From positions 141,461 through 205,460 of the forward strand of contig LADS01000039.1 of the NCBI GenBank assembly GCA_000961725.1: a stretch of DNA of 64,000 nt. The letters are read 5' to 3'. The notes below the pieces were generated by a model. That model saw only the letters and a program-made list of their open reading frames with translations. It was not told the DNA's origin and ran no database searches. Shown here in pieces: positions 21,427-28,620 of this stretch (within the stretch, counting starts at the first letter, position 1; the number at the start of each line of letters is the position of its first letter). The position numbers and the translations under genes were made by a program. The stretch comes from Desulfobulbaceae bacterium BRH_c16a (lineage in GTDB: Bacteria > Desulfobacterota > Desulfobulbia > Desulfobulbales > Desulfocapsaceae).

Positions 21427-22049
21427 AAGAAGTGGTGCTTTCCGTTCCACTGGTTCACGAACTGGAAGAAATTTACCGAAAGCTCCAGCTGGAGTATGAG
21501 CGGGTGGCGGGGGAGTTAAGCTTTTCCTGCACCGGGTGTCCCGACAACTGCTGCGATTCTTTTTTTCTGCACCACACTTATGCCGAGTGGGCATATCTCT
21601 GGAGAGGGATCAGGCAACTCGATCCCTTCCGGCAGGAGGAGCTTGTCGCCAGGTCGCGGACCTGGCTGGAGCAGTGCGAAAAGGCTGAGCGCGAAGGGGA
21701 CAGGCCGCAGGTGATGTGTCCGTTGAATGAGGATGGCCGTTGCGTTCTTTATGAACACCGTTTACTCGTCTGCAGAACACACGGGGTTCCGGCGTCGCTG
21801 ATCAGGCCCGACGGGCAAACCATGTCTTTTCCCGGATGTTTCCGGTGTCAGGAACTGGTCGCCGGCCGGTCGCCGGCAGGTCCCGCACCCCATGTGGAGC
21901 GGACACCGCTGTTGCGACAGCTCGCTTTACTGGAAAGCCGCCTGCTGGAGAACAAACGCCACTTGGTGCCGAAGGTCAGACTTACCATCGCCGAGATGCT
22001 CGTAAACGGACCGCCGAGCATACCGCTCCCCCACTGCGAACGGAGATAA
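21423..22049 (+). CDS. YkgJ-type cysteine-cluster protein
   Basis: 208 residues. An N-terminal cluster SCTGCPDNCCDSFFLHHTYAEW, then MCPLNEDGRCVLYEHRLLVCRTHG, and a late FPGCFRCQEL. This spacing is that of the zinc/iron-chelating YkgJ (PF03692) proteins, which bind metal through these Cys residues; the substrate is unknown. The ATG overlaps the AMMECR1 stop. A second YkgJ-type gene lies at 57900. Confidence 0.85.
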   Translation: MKEVVLSVPLVHELEEIYRKLQLEYERVAGELSFSCTGCPDNCCDSFFLHHTYAEWAYLWRGIRQLDPFRQEELVARSRTWLEQCEKAEREGDRPQVMCPLNEDGRCVLYEHRLLVCRTHGVPASLIRPDGQTMSFPGCFRCQELVAGRSPAGPAPHVERTPLLRQLALLESRLLENKRHLVPKVRLTIAEMLVNGPPSIPLPHCERR

Positions 22050-22050
22050 T

Positions 22051-22251
22051 ATGATGCGCAGTCAAAACGATCTGTGGGAGGCTCTCGGCAGTGTCGGCGA
22101 GGAGGAGGCGCCCCATGTTCTCACCAAACTGTTTGCCATGTACGATGAGCTTATACAGCTGGATCCCGGCAATCAAGAGGCTTTGAATTTCTTTAAAAAA
22201 CTCGATAATGCCCTGGTCTTGACGGCCGAATGCAACCTGAACAGGAGATGA
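22051..22251 (+). CDS. Small hypothetical protein
   Basis: 66 residues, mostly helical, with LIQLDPGNQEALNFFKKLDNAL resembling a single TPR-like motif. It starts one base after the preceding stop, so it is translated from the same mRNA. No family recognised. Confidence 0.6.
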   Translation: MMRSQNDLWEALGSVGEEEAPHVLTKLFAMYDELIQLDPGNQEALNFFKKLDNALVLTAECNLNRR

Positions 22252-22296
22252 GTCCGGTACCGTTTTTCGGTAATCGGCTATTCACTGAGAGAAACA

Positions 22297-22803
22297 ATGC
22301 GCCTGAACATAATGAAAAAGCAACCCAATTCAAAAATGTGCTTCGTCTGCGGGATGAATAACGGCTTTGGGTTGAAGAGCAGGTTTTTTGAACTTGAGGA
22401 CGGCCAGCTCATGGCCATTTTTAGCCCGGCACAAGAACACCAGGGGTATCCCGGGCGTCTCCATGGCGGGATTGCTGCAACGATCCTTGATGAAACCATC
22501 GGCCGGGCGATAATGCTCAGGTATTCGGACAATATCTGGGGGGTTACCGTGGATTTCTCGATGAAGCTCAGAAAGCCTGTGCCTATCGATAAGGAAATCA
22601 GAGTCTTGGCCAGGATAGTTTCCGAAGGCAAGAGGTCCTTTCAGGGTGAGGGGGCGATCCTTCTTGCCGATGGCCAGGTGGCGGTTGAGGGCCAGGGCAA
22701 ATACCTAAAAATGGATATTGAGAAAATTGCCGATTTTGATCATCAAGGCGATGAATGGCGGGTAATGCCTCTGCCGGATGATCCTTCTTTTGTGGAAATA
22801 TAA
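22297..22803 (+). CDS. PaaI-type hotdog thioesterase
   Basis: 168 residues of the hotdog fold. CFVCGMNNGFGLKSRF near the start, then YPGRLHGGIAATILDETIGRA (the catalytic helix with HGG and Asp/Glu), and the strand WGVTVDFSMKLRKPVP. Such enzymes cleave acyl-CoA or acyl-ACP thioesters; the substrate is unclear. It lies at the end of the OleA-to-thioesterase run, where a role in lipid metabolism would fit. Confidence 0.85.
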   Translation: MRLNIMKKQPNSKMCFVCGMNNGFGLKSRFFELEDGQLMAIFSPAQEHQGYPGRLHGGIAATILDETIGRAIMLRYSDNIWGVTVDFSMKLRKPVPIDKEIRVLARIVSEGKRSFQGEGAILLADGQVAVEGQGKYLKMDIEKIADFDHQGDEWRVMPLPDDPSFVEI

Positions 22804-22968
22804 GGGGTAATTCCAACAAACACAAATACAAAGCAGTGTCTTTTGAACCGACCTGGTTTGGTGGCAAATTCCGCATTGTGAAAAGCTGCTACCGGCAAAG
22901 CTGAAGGCTGTCCTTTACTCCTGCCGTTCCTTGAGAGTGGGGTTTAATGAGCGGATACACATTGTTGC

Positions 22969-22997
22969 TTGATTAAAACAATGTTAAATGCTATCAT
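22969..22997 (+). promoter_or_regulatory. Sigma-70-type promoter ahead of the carboxylation island
   Basis: TTGATT (22969-22974), 17-base spacer, TATCAT (22992-22997). The start would be near 23004, at the beginning of the candidate structured RNA. The bases between the preceding gene (ends 22803) and this promoter show nothing else I can name. Confidence 0.55.
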
Positions 22998-23003
22998 CAT
23001 GAA

Positions 23004-23166
23004 TTAATCAGTCTGGGCGATAGCTCTGTAGAGAAGTCGACTGGAAGGATAAGTACACGATATAGTCTGAGAGTTAGGATGGATCCTTCGATGTACTGGA
23101 GGATGCTGAAAAATACAAAGGCCATGACTTGTTTTCATCGAAAACAAGTCATGGCCTTTTTTTTTT
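23004..23166 (+). ncRNA. Candidate structured RNA or leader before the first carbonic anhydrase gene
   Basis: About 160 bases between a promoter and a strong terminator, with no reading frame. Stems visible: CAGTC with GACTG enclosing CTCT/AGAG; AGTACA with TGTACT; and an alternative GAAGGAT with ATCCTTC that competes with the second. The competing stems plus a terminator just before a coding gene suggest a regulated leader (attenuator or riboswitch), but an independent small RNA fits as well. A stretch GATATAGTCT near 23060 resembles the S element of group I introns; I see no P or Q partner, so that reading is weak. No known riboswitch class recognised. Confidence 0.45.
23117..23166 (+). terminator. 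Twenty-base-pair intrinsic terminator
   Basis: 23117-23136 pairs base for base with 23140-23159 across a three-base loop, followed by a T-run to 23166. It lies 40 bases before the carbonic-anhydrase gene, so readthrough must occur or be regulated if the promoter at 22969 drives the island. Confidence 0.9.
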
Positions 23167-23205
23167 AAAAAAAAGTATACCTTAGAAAACAAAGGAGTAA
23201 CTACA

Positions 23206-23745
23206 ATGATCCACACTAATCATGCAGGACAAGCCCCGAAAATTGACCAGACTGCCTATGTTCACCCCTCAGCTGTGGTGATCGGTAATGTTGAGATCGG
23301 GGCAAACGTCTATGTTGGACCAAATGCAGTCATTCGTGCCGATGAGCCCAATGTCAACGGCCATGCTGATGCAATTGTCATCGAGTCGGAGGTGAATGTT
23401 CAGGACGGTGTCATCATACATGCCCTGGGCGGCTCCACCGTTCGAATTGGCAAGGGCGCCTCTTTGGCGCACGGATGTGTCGTCCATGGACCATGCGAGG
23501 TAGGTGAAAAATGTTTCATCGGTTTCAAGAGCGTAGTTTTTAATGCCACCCTGGGGTCTGGTGTTGTCATTCTCCATCAGGCGCTGGTCGACGGCGTGAC
23601 CCTGCCTTCAGCTCTTCATGTGCCTTCGATGACCGCAGTTCACAACAATGAAGATATTCTGAAGCTTTTACCGGCATCAGAGGAGTTGACTGCATTTGCC
23701 ACTAAAGTGAGAAACGTTAACCTTTTTTTAGCGGAGGCGTCCTGA
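23206..23745 (+). CDS. Gamma-class carbonic anhydrase (first copy)
   Basis: 179 residues forming a left-handed beta-helix of hexapeptide repeats (IGNVEIGANVYVGPNAVIRAD and similar). The three zinc ligands of the Cam family are in place: H72 (VIIHALGG), H89 and H94 (AHGCVVHGPC). The enzyme interconverts CO2 and bicarbonate in the cytoplasm; no signal peptide is seen. An AAAGGAG site lies upstream. It is the first gene of the carboxylase island and sits one base before the PurE-like gene. Confidence 0.9.
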   Translation: MIHTNHAGQAPKIDQTAYVHPSAVVIGNVEIGANVYVGPNAVIRADEPNVNGHADAIVIESEVNVQDGVIIHALGGSTVRIGKGASLAHGCVVHGPCEVGEKCFIGFKSVVFNATLGSGVVILHQALVDGVTLPSALHVPSMTAVHNNEDILKLLPASEELTAFATKVRNVNLFLAEAS

Positions 23746-23746
23746 C

Positions 23747-24271
23747 ATGCCAAACACATCCACCAACAATACACCTATAATTACCATCGTCATGGGCAGC
23801 AAATCAGACTATGACGTAATGAAACACAGCGCTGAGGTCTTGCGGGAGTTCGGAGTTTCACACGAGGTCAGGGTAATTTCAGCCCACAGAACACCGGGGC
23901 GTGCCCATGAATTCGCGACAGGCGCGGAGGGCCGAGGCACCCGGATTATTATCGCCGCTGCCGGCAAAGCCGCACACTTGGCCGGAGTACTGGCGGCTTT
24001 CACCCACCTGCCGGTTCTTGGCGTACCGATGACTACATCTGATCTGGGTGGTCTGGACTCTCTGCTTTCTATGGTGCAGATGCCTGCCGGAATTCCGGTC
24101 GGGACTACAGCCATCGGCAAGGCCGGTGCTAAAAATGCCGCTCTTCTGGCGGTATCCATCCTGGCTTTGTCGGACCCTCGTCTGCGGGAAGAACTTTTGG
24201 CATTCCGACAGCGGATGCAGGAGGAGGTGGAAGCTGCCGACGACGAAATCCGCAACATTTCTCATGAATAA
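23747..24271 (+). CDS. purE: PurE-like N5-CAIR mutase / AIR-carboxylase-family protein
   Basis: 174 residues, full length for class I PurE. MGSKSDYDVM and the active-site ISAHRTPGRA (His47) are kept. In the substrate loop AAAGKAAHLAG, Lys74 stands where class I enzymes usually carry Gly (GAGGAAHLPG), so the substrate pocket may differ. Normal PurE moves the carboxylate of N5-CAIR to C4 in purine synthesis. It lies between two gamma-carbonic anhydrases rather than beside purK, so the housekeeping role is uncertain. A downstream 98-base gap contains CCGCCAG/CTGGCGG pairing. Confidence 0.85.
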   Translation: MPNTSTNNTPIITIVMGSKSDYDVMKHSAEVLREFGVSHEVRVISAHRTPGRAHEFATGAEGRGTRIIIAAAGKAAHLAGVLAAFTHLPVLGVPMTTSDLGGLDSLLSMVQMPAGIPVGTTAIGKAGAKNAALLAVSILALSDPRLREELLAFRQRMQEEVEAADDEIRNISHE

Positions 24272-24368
24272 TATACATGCATAGTAGCCCTGTCCGCCAG
24301 ATAGGCGTGAGCTCAAACCAGCCTGCCTGGCGGGTACTGCAAAATCTTTTCTTAAGGAATGTTTCAAT

Positions 24369-24956
24369 ATGAAGAATTATCCGGCAAACATACGTCCAAA
24401 TCTTGTTGGTGACCTTCCTGATATCCATCCTTTAGCTCTCATTGATCCTTCCGCTCAAATAATCGGTAATGTAAAGATCGGCAAAAACGTCTTCATTGCT
24501 CCTCTGACAGTAATTCGCGCTGACGAACAGGGTCCGGACGGTATGGTAGCCCCGATTGTCGTTGAAGAAGAAGTCAACATCCAGGATGGGGTCATTATCC
24601 ACAGCCATGGCGGCAAGACAGTGACCATCGGCTCGAGAACTACAGTGGGCCATGGAGTCGCCATCCATGGCCCGTGTTCCATTGGTGAGGACTGTTTCCT
24701 GGCCATGCGCTGTACTTTATATTGCGCCACAGTGGAGTCTTCAGTCTGGGTTGGTGTGGGTGCAACTGTCATTCGAGCAACACTCAATAGTTTCTCATAT
24801 GTAGAGGCAGGCAGCATCATTCGCTCGAGGGATGACTGCCGATCATTACGGTTTGTTTCCACCAAAGAAAAGAAATACATGGAAGACGTATTGAGGGCAA
24901 CTAACAACCTGCGTGAGGAGTATAGGAAAATGCGCGGAATGGCTATGCCGGCTTAA
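24369..24956 (+). CDS. Gamma-class carbonic anhydrase (second copy, CcmM-N-like)
   Basis: 195 residues. The same beta-helix fold with zinc ligands H78 (VIIHSHGG), H95 and H100 (GHGVAIHGPC), and a C-terminal helical tail (KYMEDVLRATNNLREEYRKM). It resembles the carbonic-anhydrase N-terminal domain of cyanobacterial CcmM, but without RuBisCO-small-subunit-like repeats. It is clearly paralogous to the gene at 23206; both keep all ligands. Confidence 0.9.
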   Translation: MKNYPANIRPNLVGDLPDIHPLALIDPSAQIIGNVKIGKNVFIAPLTVIRADEQGPDGMVAPIVVEEEVNIQDGVIIHSHGGKTVTIGSRTTVGHGVAIHGPCSIGEDCFLAMRCTLYCATVESSVWVGVGATVIRATLNSFSYVEAGSIIRSRDDCRSLRFVSTKEKKYMEDVLRATNNLREEYRKMRGMAMPA

Positions 24957-25036
24957 TTGTCGATTGTGGTTCATTCTTGGATACCTTACTGACGCCGCAT
25001 CATTTTCCCGATAATCCTATGTAAAAGGATACAGTG

Positions 25037-26590
25037 ATGGATTGCCGATACAGTAGCACCCTTGAGGCTTTGGAACAGCTTCGTGCGGAGTCGATTTCCG
25101 CCGGAGGAGAACAAAAAATCAACAACCAGCATGGCAAGGGAAAGCTGAGCGCACGAGAACGGATTGACTTGCTGCTGGATGATGGCACTTTTGAAGAGTT
25201 CGATGTATTAAAAAAAGGTCGCGGAGTGGTCACGGGGGAGCAGAAAACTTTCCCAGGTGACGGTGTAATCACCGGCCATGGTACTATTGACGGGCGAGAA
25301 GTATTTGTATTCAGTCAGGATTTCACTGTTGTCGGCGGTTCACTCGGTGAGGCGCACGCCCAGAAAATATGTAAAATAATGGACCTGGCACTGTCGGTCG
25401 GAGCACCAATCATCGGCCTGAACGACTCAGGCGGTGCTCGTATTCAGGAAGGTGTAGATTCCTTAGCCGCCTATGGCGAAATATTTCACCGTAATGTCAG
25501 AGCCAGCGGAGTGGTGCCGCAAATCTCATGCATTATGGGGCCCTGCGCCGGCGGAGCGGTGTATAGCCCGGCTATCACTGATTTTGTATTTATGGTCCAG
25601 GAATCATCTTACATGTTTGTTACCGGGCCGAACGTGGTTAAAACGGTGACCCATCAGGACATTACCTCAGAAGCATTGGGCGGAGCAGAGGTCCATGCCA
25701 AAAAGAGCGGGGTTACACATTTCACTGTGCCAAACGATGTTCTTTGTCTGCGGGAAATCCGTCGCCTGATCAGCTACCTGCCATCGAACAATAAACAGCG
25801 TGCACCACTTTTAGATCTGAGCGATCCCATTGACCGTATCGATCCGGCGCTTGACTATCTCATCCCTGAAAATCCAAATCAAACCTATGACATGAACGTG
25901 CTGATCTACAGCATTCTGGATGGTGCGGAATTCATGGAGGTTCAATCCCAATTCGCCCGAAACATTATCTGCGGACTAGGGAGACTCGGCGGACAGACAA
26001 TCGGTCTGGTCGCCAACCAGCCTGCAGTACTCGCTGGTGTTCTGGACAACGATGCCTCAATGAAGGCCGGTCGTTTTGTTCGTTTCTGCGATGCGTTTAA
26101 TATCCCCTTGATTACCCTGGTCGATGTCCCTGGATTTATGCCTGGCCCGGACCAGGAACATGACGGCATCATCCGCCACGGTGCCAAGTTGCTCTATGCG
26201 TTTACCGAGGCTACGGTTCCCCGTATTTCGGTTATCGTGCGGAAGGCCTATGGTGGCGCTTATCTGGTGATGAATTCCAAGCATATACATTGTGATGTGA
26301 ATTACGCCTGGCCGACGGCCGAGATCGCAGTTATGGGGCTCAAAGGTGCTACCGAAGTGATTCACCGCAAGGAAATTCAAGCAGCCGAAGACCCGGAGGC
26401 CATGCTGCAAGCCAAAATGGACCATTATCGACGAACCACAGTCAACCCATTTCTTGCCGCCCAGCGCGGCTATCTGGATGACGTGATTTTTCCAAGGGAC
26501 ACGCGCCACCGCCTTATTCGTACTTTGCAGATGCTGGAAGGGAAAGAGAAGATACTTCCTGCCCGTAAACACGGAAATATCCCGTTGTGA
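25037..26590 (+). CDS. Acyl-CoA carboxylase carboxyltransferase subunit (PccB/methylmalonyl-CoA-type)
   Basis: 517 residues. Crotonase-like double carboxyltransferase domain: GKLSARERIDLLLDDGTFEE at the start, DSGGARIQEGVDSLAAYGEIF, GPCAGGAVYSPAITDF, then LVDVPGFMPGPDQEHDGII and RKAYGGAYLVMNSKHI in the second half. The length and motifs fit propionyl-CoA or acetyl-CoA carboxylase beta, or the alpha chain of methylmalonyl-CoA decarboxylase. The biotin-carrying partner follows eight bases later. I start at ATG 25037 after AAAAGGA. Confidence 0.92.
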   Translation: MDCRYSSTLEALEQLRAESISAGGEQKINNQHGKGKLSARERIDLLLDDGTFEEFDVLKKGRGVVTGEQKTFPGDGVITGHGTIDGREVFVFSQDFTVVGGSLGEAHAQKICKIMDLALSVGAPIIGLNDSGGARIQEGVDSLAAYGEIFHRNVRASGVVPQISCIMGPCAGGAVYSPAITDFVFMVQESSYMFVTGPNVVKTVTHQDITSEALGGAEVHAKKSGVTHFTVPNDVLCLREIRRLISYLPSNNKQRAPLLDLSDPIDRIDPALDYLIPENPNQTYDMNVLIYSILDGAEFMEVQSQFARNIICGLGRLGGQTIGLVANQPAVLAGVLDNDASMKAGRFVRFCDAFNIPLITLVDVPGFMPGPDQEHDGIIRHGAKLLYAFTEATVPRISVIVRKAYGGAYLVMNSKHIHCDVNYAWPTAEIAVMGLKGATEVIHRKEIQAAEDPEAMLQAKMDHYRRTTVNPFLAAQRGYLDDVIFPRDTRHRLIRTLQMLEGKEKILPARKHGNIPL

Positions 26591-26598
26591 GGAGTGAT

Positions 26599-28620
26599 AT
26601 GTTTAATAAAATACTCATTGCCAACCGTGGCGAAATTGCAGTTCGTATCATTCGTACTTGCAAGCGCTTAGGTATCGGCACGGTGGCGGTGTATTCGGAC
26701 GCCGATACCCGCAGTCTCCACATGCAACTCGCCGATGAAGCCGTCTATATTGGTGGGCCGCATTCTAGGGATTCGTACCTCAACGCGGAGAAGATAATTT
26801 CGGCAGCAGTTTCATCAGGCTGTACAGCTCTACATCCCGGCTATGGATTTCTATCTGAAAGTCAACAGTTCGCCAGGGCCGTCGAGATTTCCGGCCTTGT
26901 TTTTATCGGCCCTTCAGCTCAAGCCATCGCTCTGATGGGTGATAAAATTGCAGCGAAGGAACTTGCAGTCCGAGCTGGTCTCCCTGTCATTCCGGGTCAT
27001 ACCGATGCGTTAGATACGGTTAATGAGGCACTCACGGTGGCGGGGAGTATCGGTTACCCGGTGCTGCTGAAGCCGGCGGCAGGCGGTGGCGGCAAAGGGA
27101 TGCGGGTGGTGTTCAAAGCGGAAGATATGGAAGACTCCTTGGAAGCCTGTCGCCAGGAGACAAGCAAGGCCTTCGGTGACAGCCGTATTTTCATGGAACG
27201 CTATATAGAGCGGCCACGGCATGTGGAATATCAGATACTGGCTGATAGTCATGGAAACATCATTCACCTGGGGGAACGAGAATGCTCTATTCAGCGGAGG
27301 TATCAAAAAATAATAGAGGAATCACCATCCCCAGCTGTATCCGCTGAACTTCGGCATAGTATGGGCCGTGCGGCGTGCAACCTGGCCAGAATCGCTCACT
27401 ATACAAATGCCGGTACGATAGAGTTCATTCTCGATCGGAGTGGGAGGTTCTATTTTCTGGAGATGAATACCCGCCTGCAGGTTGAGCACCCGGTTACAGA
27501 ACTGGTTACCGGGCTTGACCTGGTGGAGTTGCAGCTGCAGATTGCGGCCGGCAAACCGCTCCCCTTTGACCAAGATGGTGTAACGTTTCGCGGCTGGGCC
27601 ATGGAGGCCCGTGTCTGTGCTGAAAATCCCGCCAGAAACTTTATCCCTTCCACCGGCATGATAACCCGCTATGCTGAGCCCAAAGGCAAAGGTATTCGTG
27701 TTGATAGCGGCATTAGAACGGGAAGCAAGGTCGGGGTATACTACGACTCGCTCCTTGCCAAAACCATCTGCTACGGAAAGGATAGGGATGAAGCCCGCAC
27801 TCTGCTGATCGGGGCGCTGAATGGCTATCATATCGAGGGAGTGACCACCAACATCGATTTTGTCAGCAGAATCCTTTGTCACCCTGAATTCGCCAATGGT
27901 TCGCTGGATACCGATTTTATCGACAGACATTTTGAAGCTGATCAGGCCAGGCAGGCCCCGGATCCTGAGCGGCTGCGTTATGCAGCGCTGGCAGCTACCC
28001 TTATCTACCATGCCCGCAGGCTTGCTGTTCGCGAATCGCTACAGCCAATGGTTTCTCGAATTGGAGCGAAGAAGGCTGTCGGCAATGTGTATGAATATTA
28101 TGTCAGATCCGGGGATGAAGTATTGAGTGTGGAGCTCGAATCCGCACCCCTTGGACGGCCATGGACTTTCTGTATCGGCCAACACAGATATATAGTGGAA
28201 CCGCCGGAATTAGAGTTTTATCGCCGGAGGCTGAGGCTGAGGATCGACGGCAGAACTCACAGGTTCAGGCTACGGGTGGAACAGTTTCATATTTTTGTCG
28301 CTTTCAGCGGTATTGCGCAAGTTTTTGAAATTTACACCCCAAAGGAATGGCACATGATGAAATTTATGCCCGTACGGGAAAATCGCCATGCGGACAGGAC
28401 ACTCATCTGCCCTATGCCGGGACTGGTGGTAGCTGTATTGGCAAAGAAGGGTGAAAGGGTTTATAAAGGCCAGAATCTCGCCATACTTGAGTCAATGAAG
28501 ATGGAAAGCGGTGTGGCTTCGCCACTGGACGGTGTAATCGCTGAAATAAAAATGATGGTCGGTCAGCCGGTTGAGGCCGGAGAGGTGCTGGTCAGATTTC
28601 AAGAACAAAAGGAGACATAA
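26599..28620 (+). CDS. Acyl-CoA carboxylase biotin carboxylase with biotin carrier domain
   Basis: 673 residues. Biotin carboxylase (1-450): LIANRGEIAVRIIRTCK, KPAAGGGGKGMRVV, EMNTRLQVEHPVTE; then a linker and a biotinyl domain ending with CPMPGLVVAV and ESMKMESG, where Lys634 is biotinylated. This is the alpha chain that, with the beta subunit at 25037, fixes bicarbonate to acyl-CoA (acetyl- or propionyl-CoA). The ATG at 26599 follows GAGGAGTG. The stop overlaps the start of iorA (TAATG). Confidence 0.93.
   Translation: MFNKILIANRGEIAVRIIRTCKRLGIGTVAVYSDADTRSLHMQLADEAVYIGGPHSRDSYLNAEKIISAAVSSGCTALHPGYGFLSESQQFARAVEISGLVFIGPSAQAIALMGDKIAAKELAVRAGLPVIPGHTDALDTVNEALTVAGSIGYPVLLKPAAGGGGKGMRVVFKAEDMEDSLEACRQETSKAFGDSRIFMERYIERPRHVEYQILADSHGNIIHLGERECSIQRRYQKIIEESPSPAVSAELRHSMGRAACNLARIAHYTNAGTIEFILDRSGRFYFLEMNTRLQVEHPVTELVTGLDLVELQLQIAAGKPLPFDQDGVTFRGWAMEARVCAENPARNFIPSTGMITRYAEPKGKGIRVDSGIRTGSKVGVYYDSLLAKTICYGKDRDEARTLLIGALNGYHIEGVTTNIDFVSRILCHPEFANGSLDTDFIDRHFEADQARQAPDPERLRYAALAATLIYHARRLAVRESLQPMVSRIGAKKAVGNVYEYYVRSGDEVLSVELESAPLGRPWTFCIGQHRYIVEPPELEFYRRRLRLRIDGRTHRFRLRVEQFHIFVAFSGIAQVFEIYTPKEWHMMKFMPVRENRHADRTLICPMPGLVVAVLAKKGERVYKGQNLAILESMKMESGVASPLDGVIAEIKMMVGQPVEAGEVLVRFQEQKET

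Noticed and set aside
23050..23070. Group I intron S-like word GATATAGTCT
   Set aside because: Only one short element is present; the P and Q elements and a split host gene are missing.
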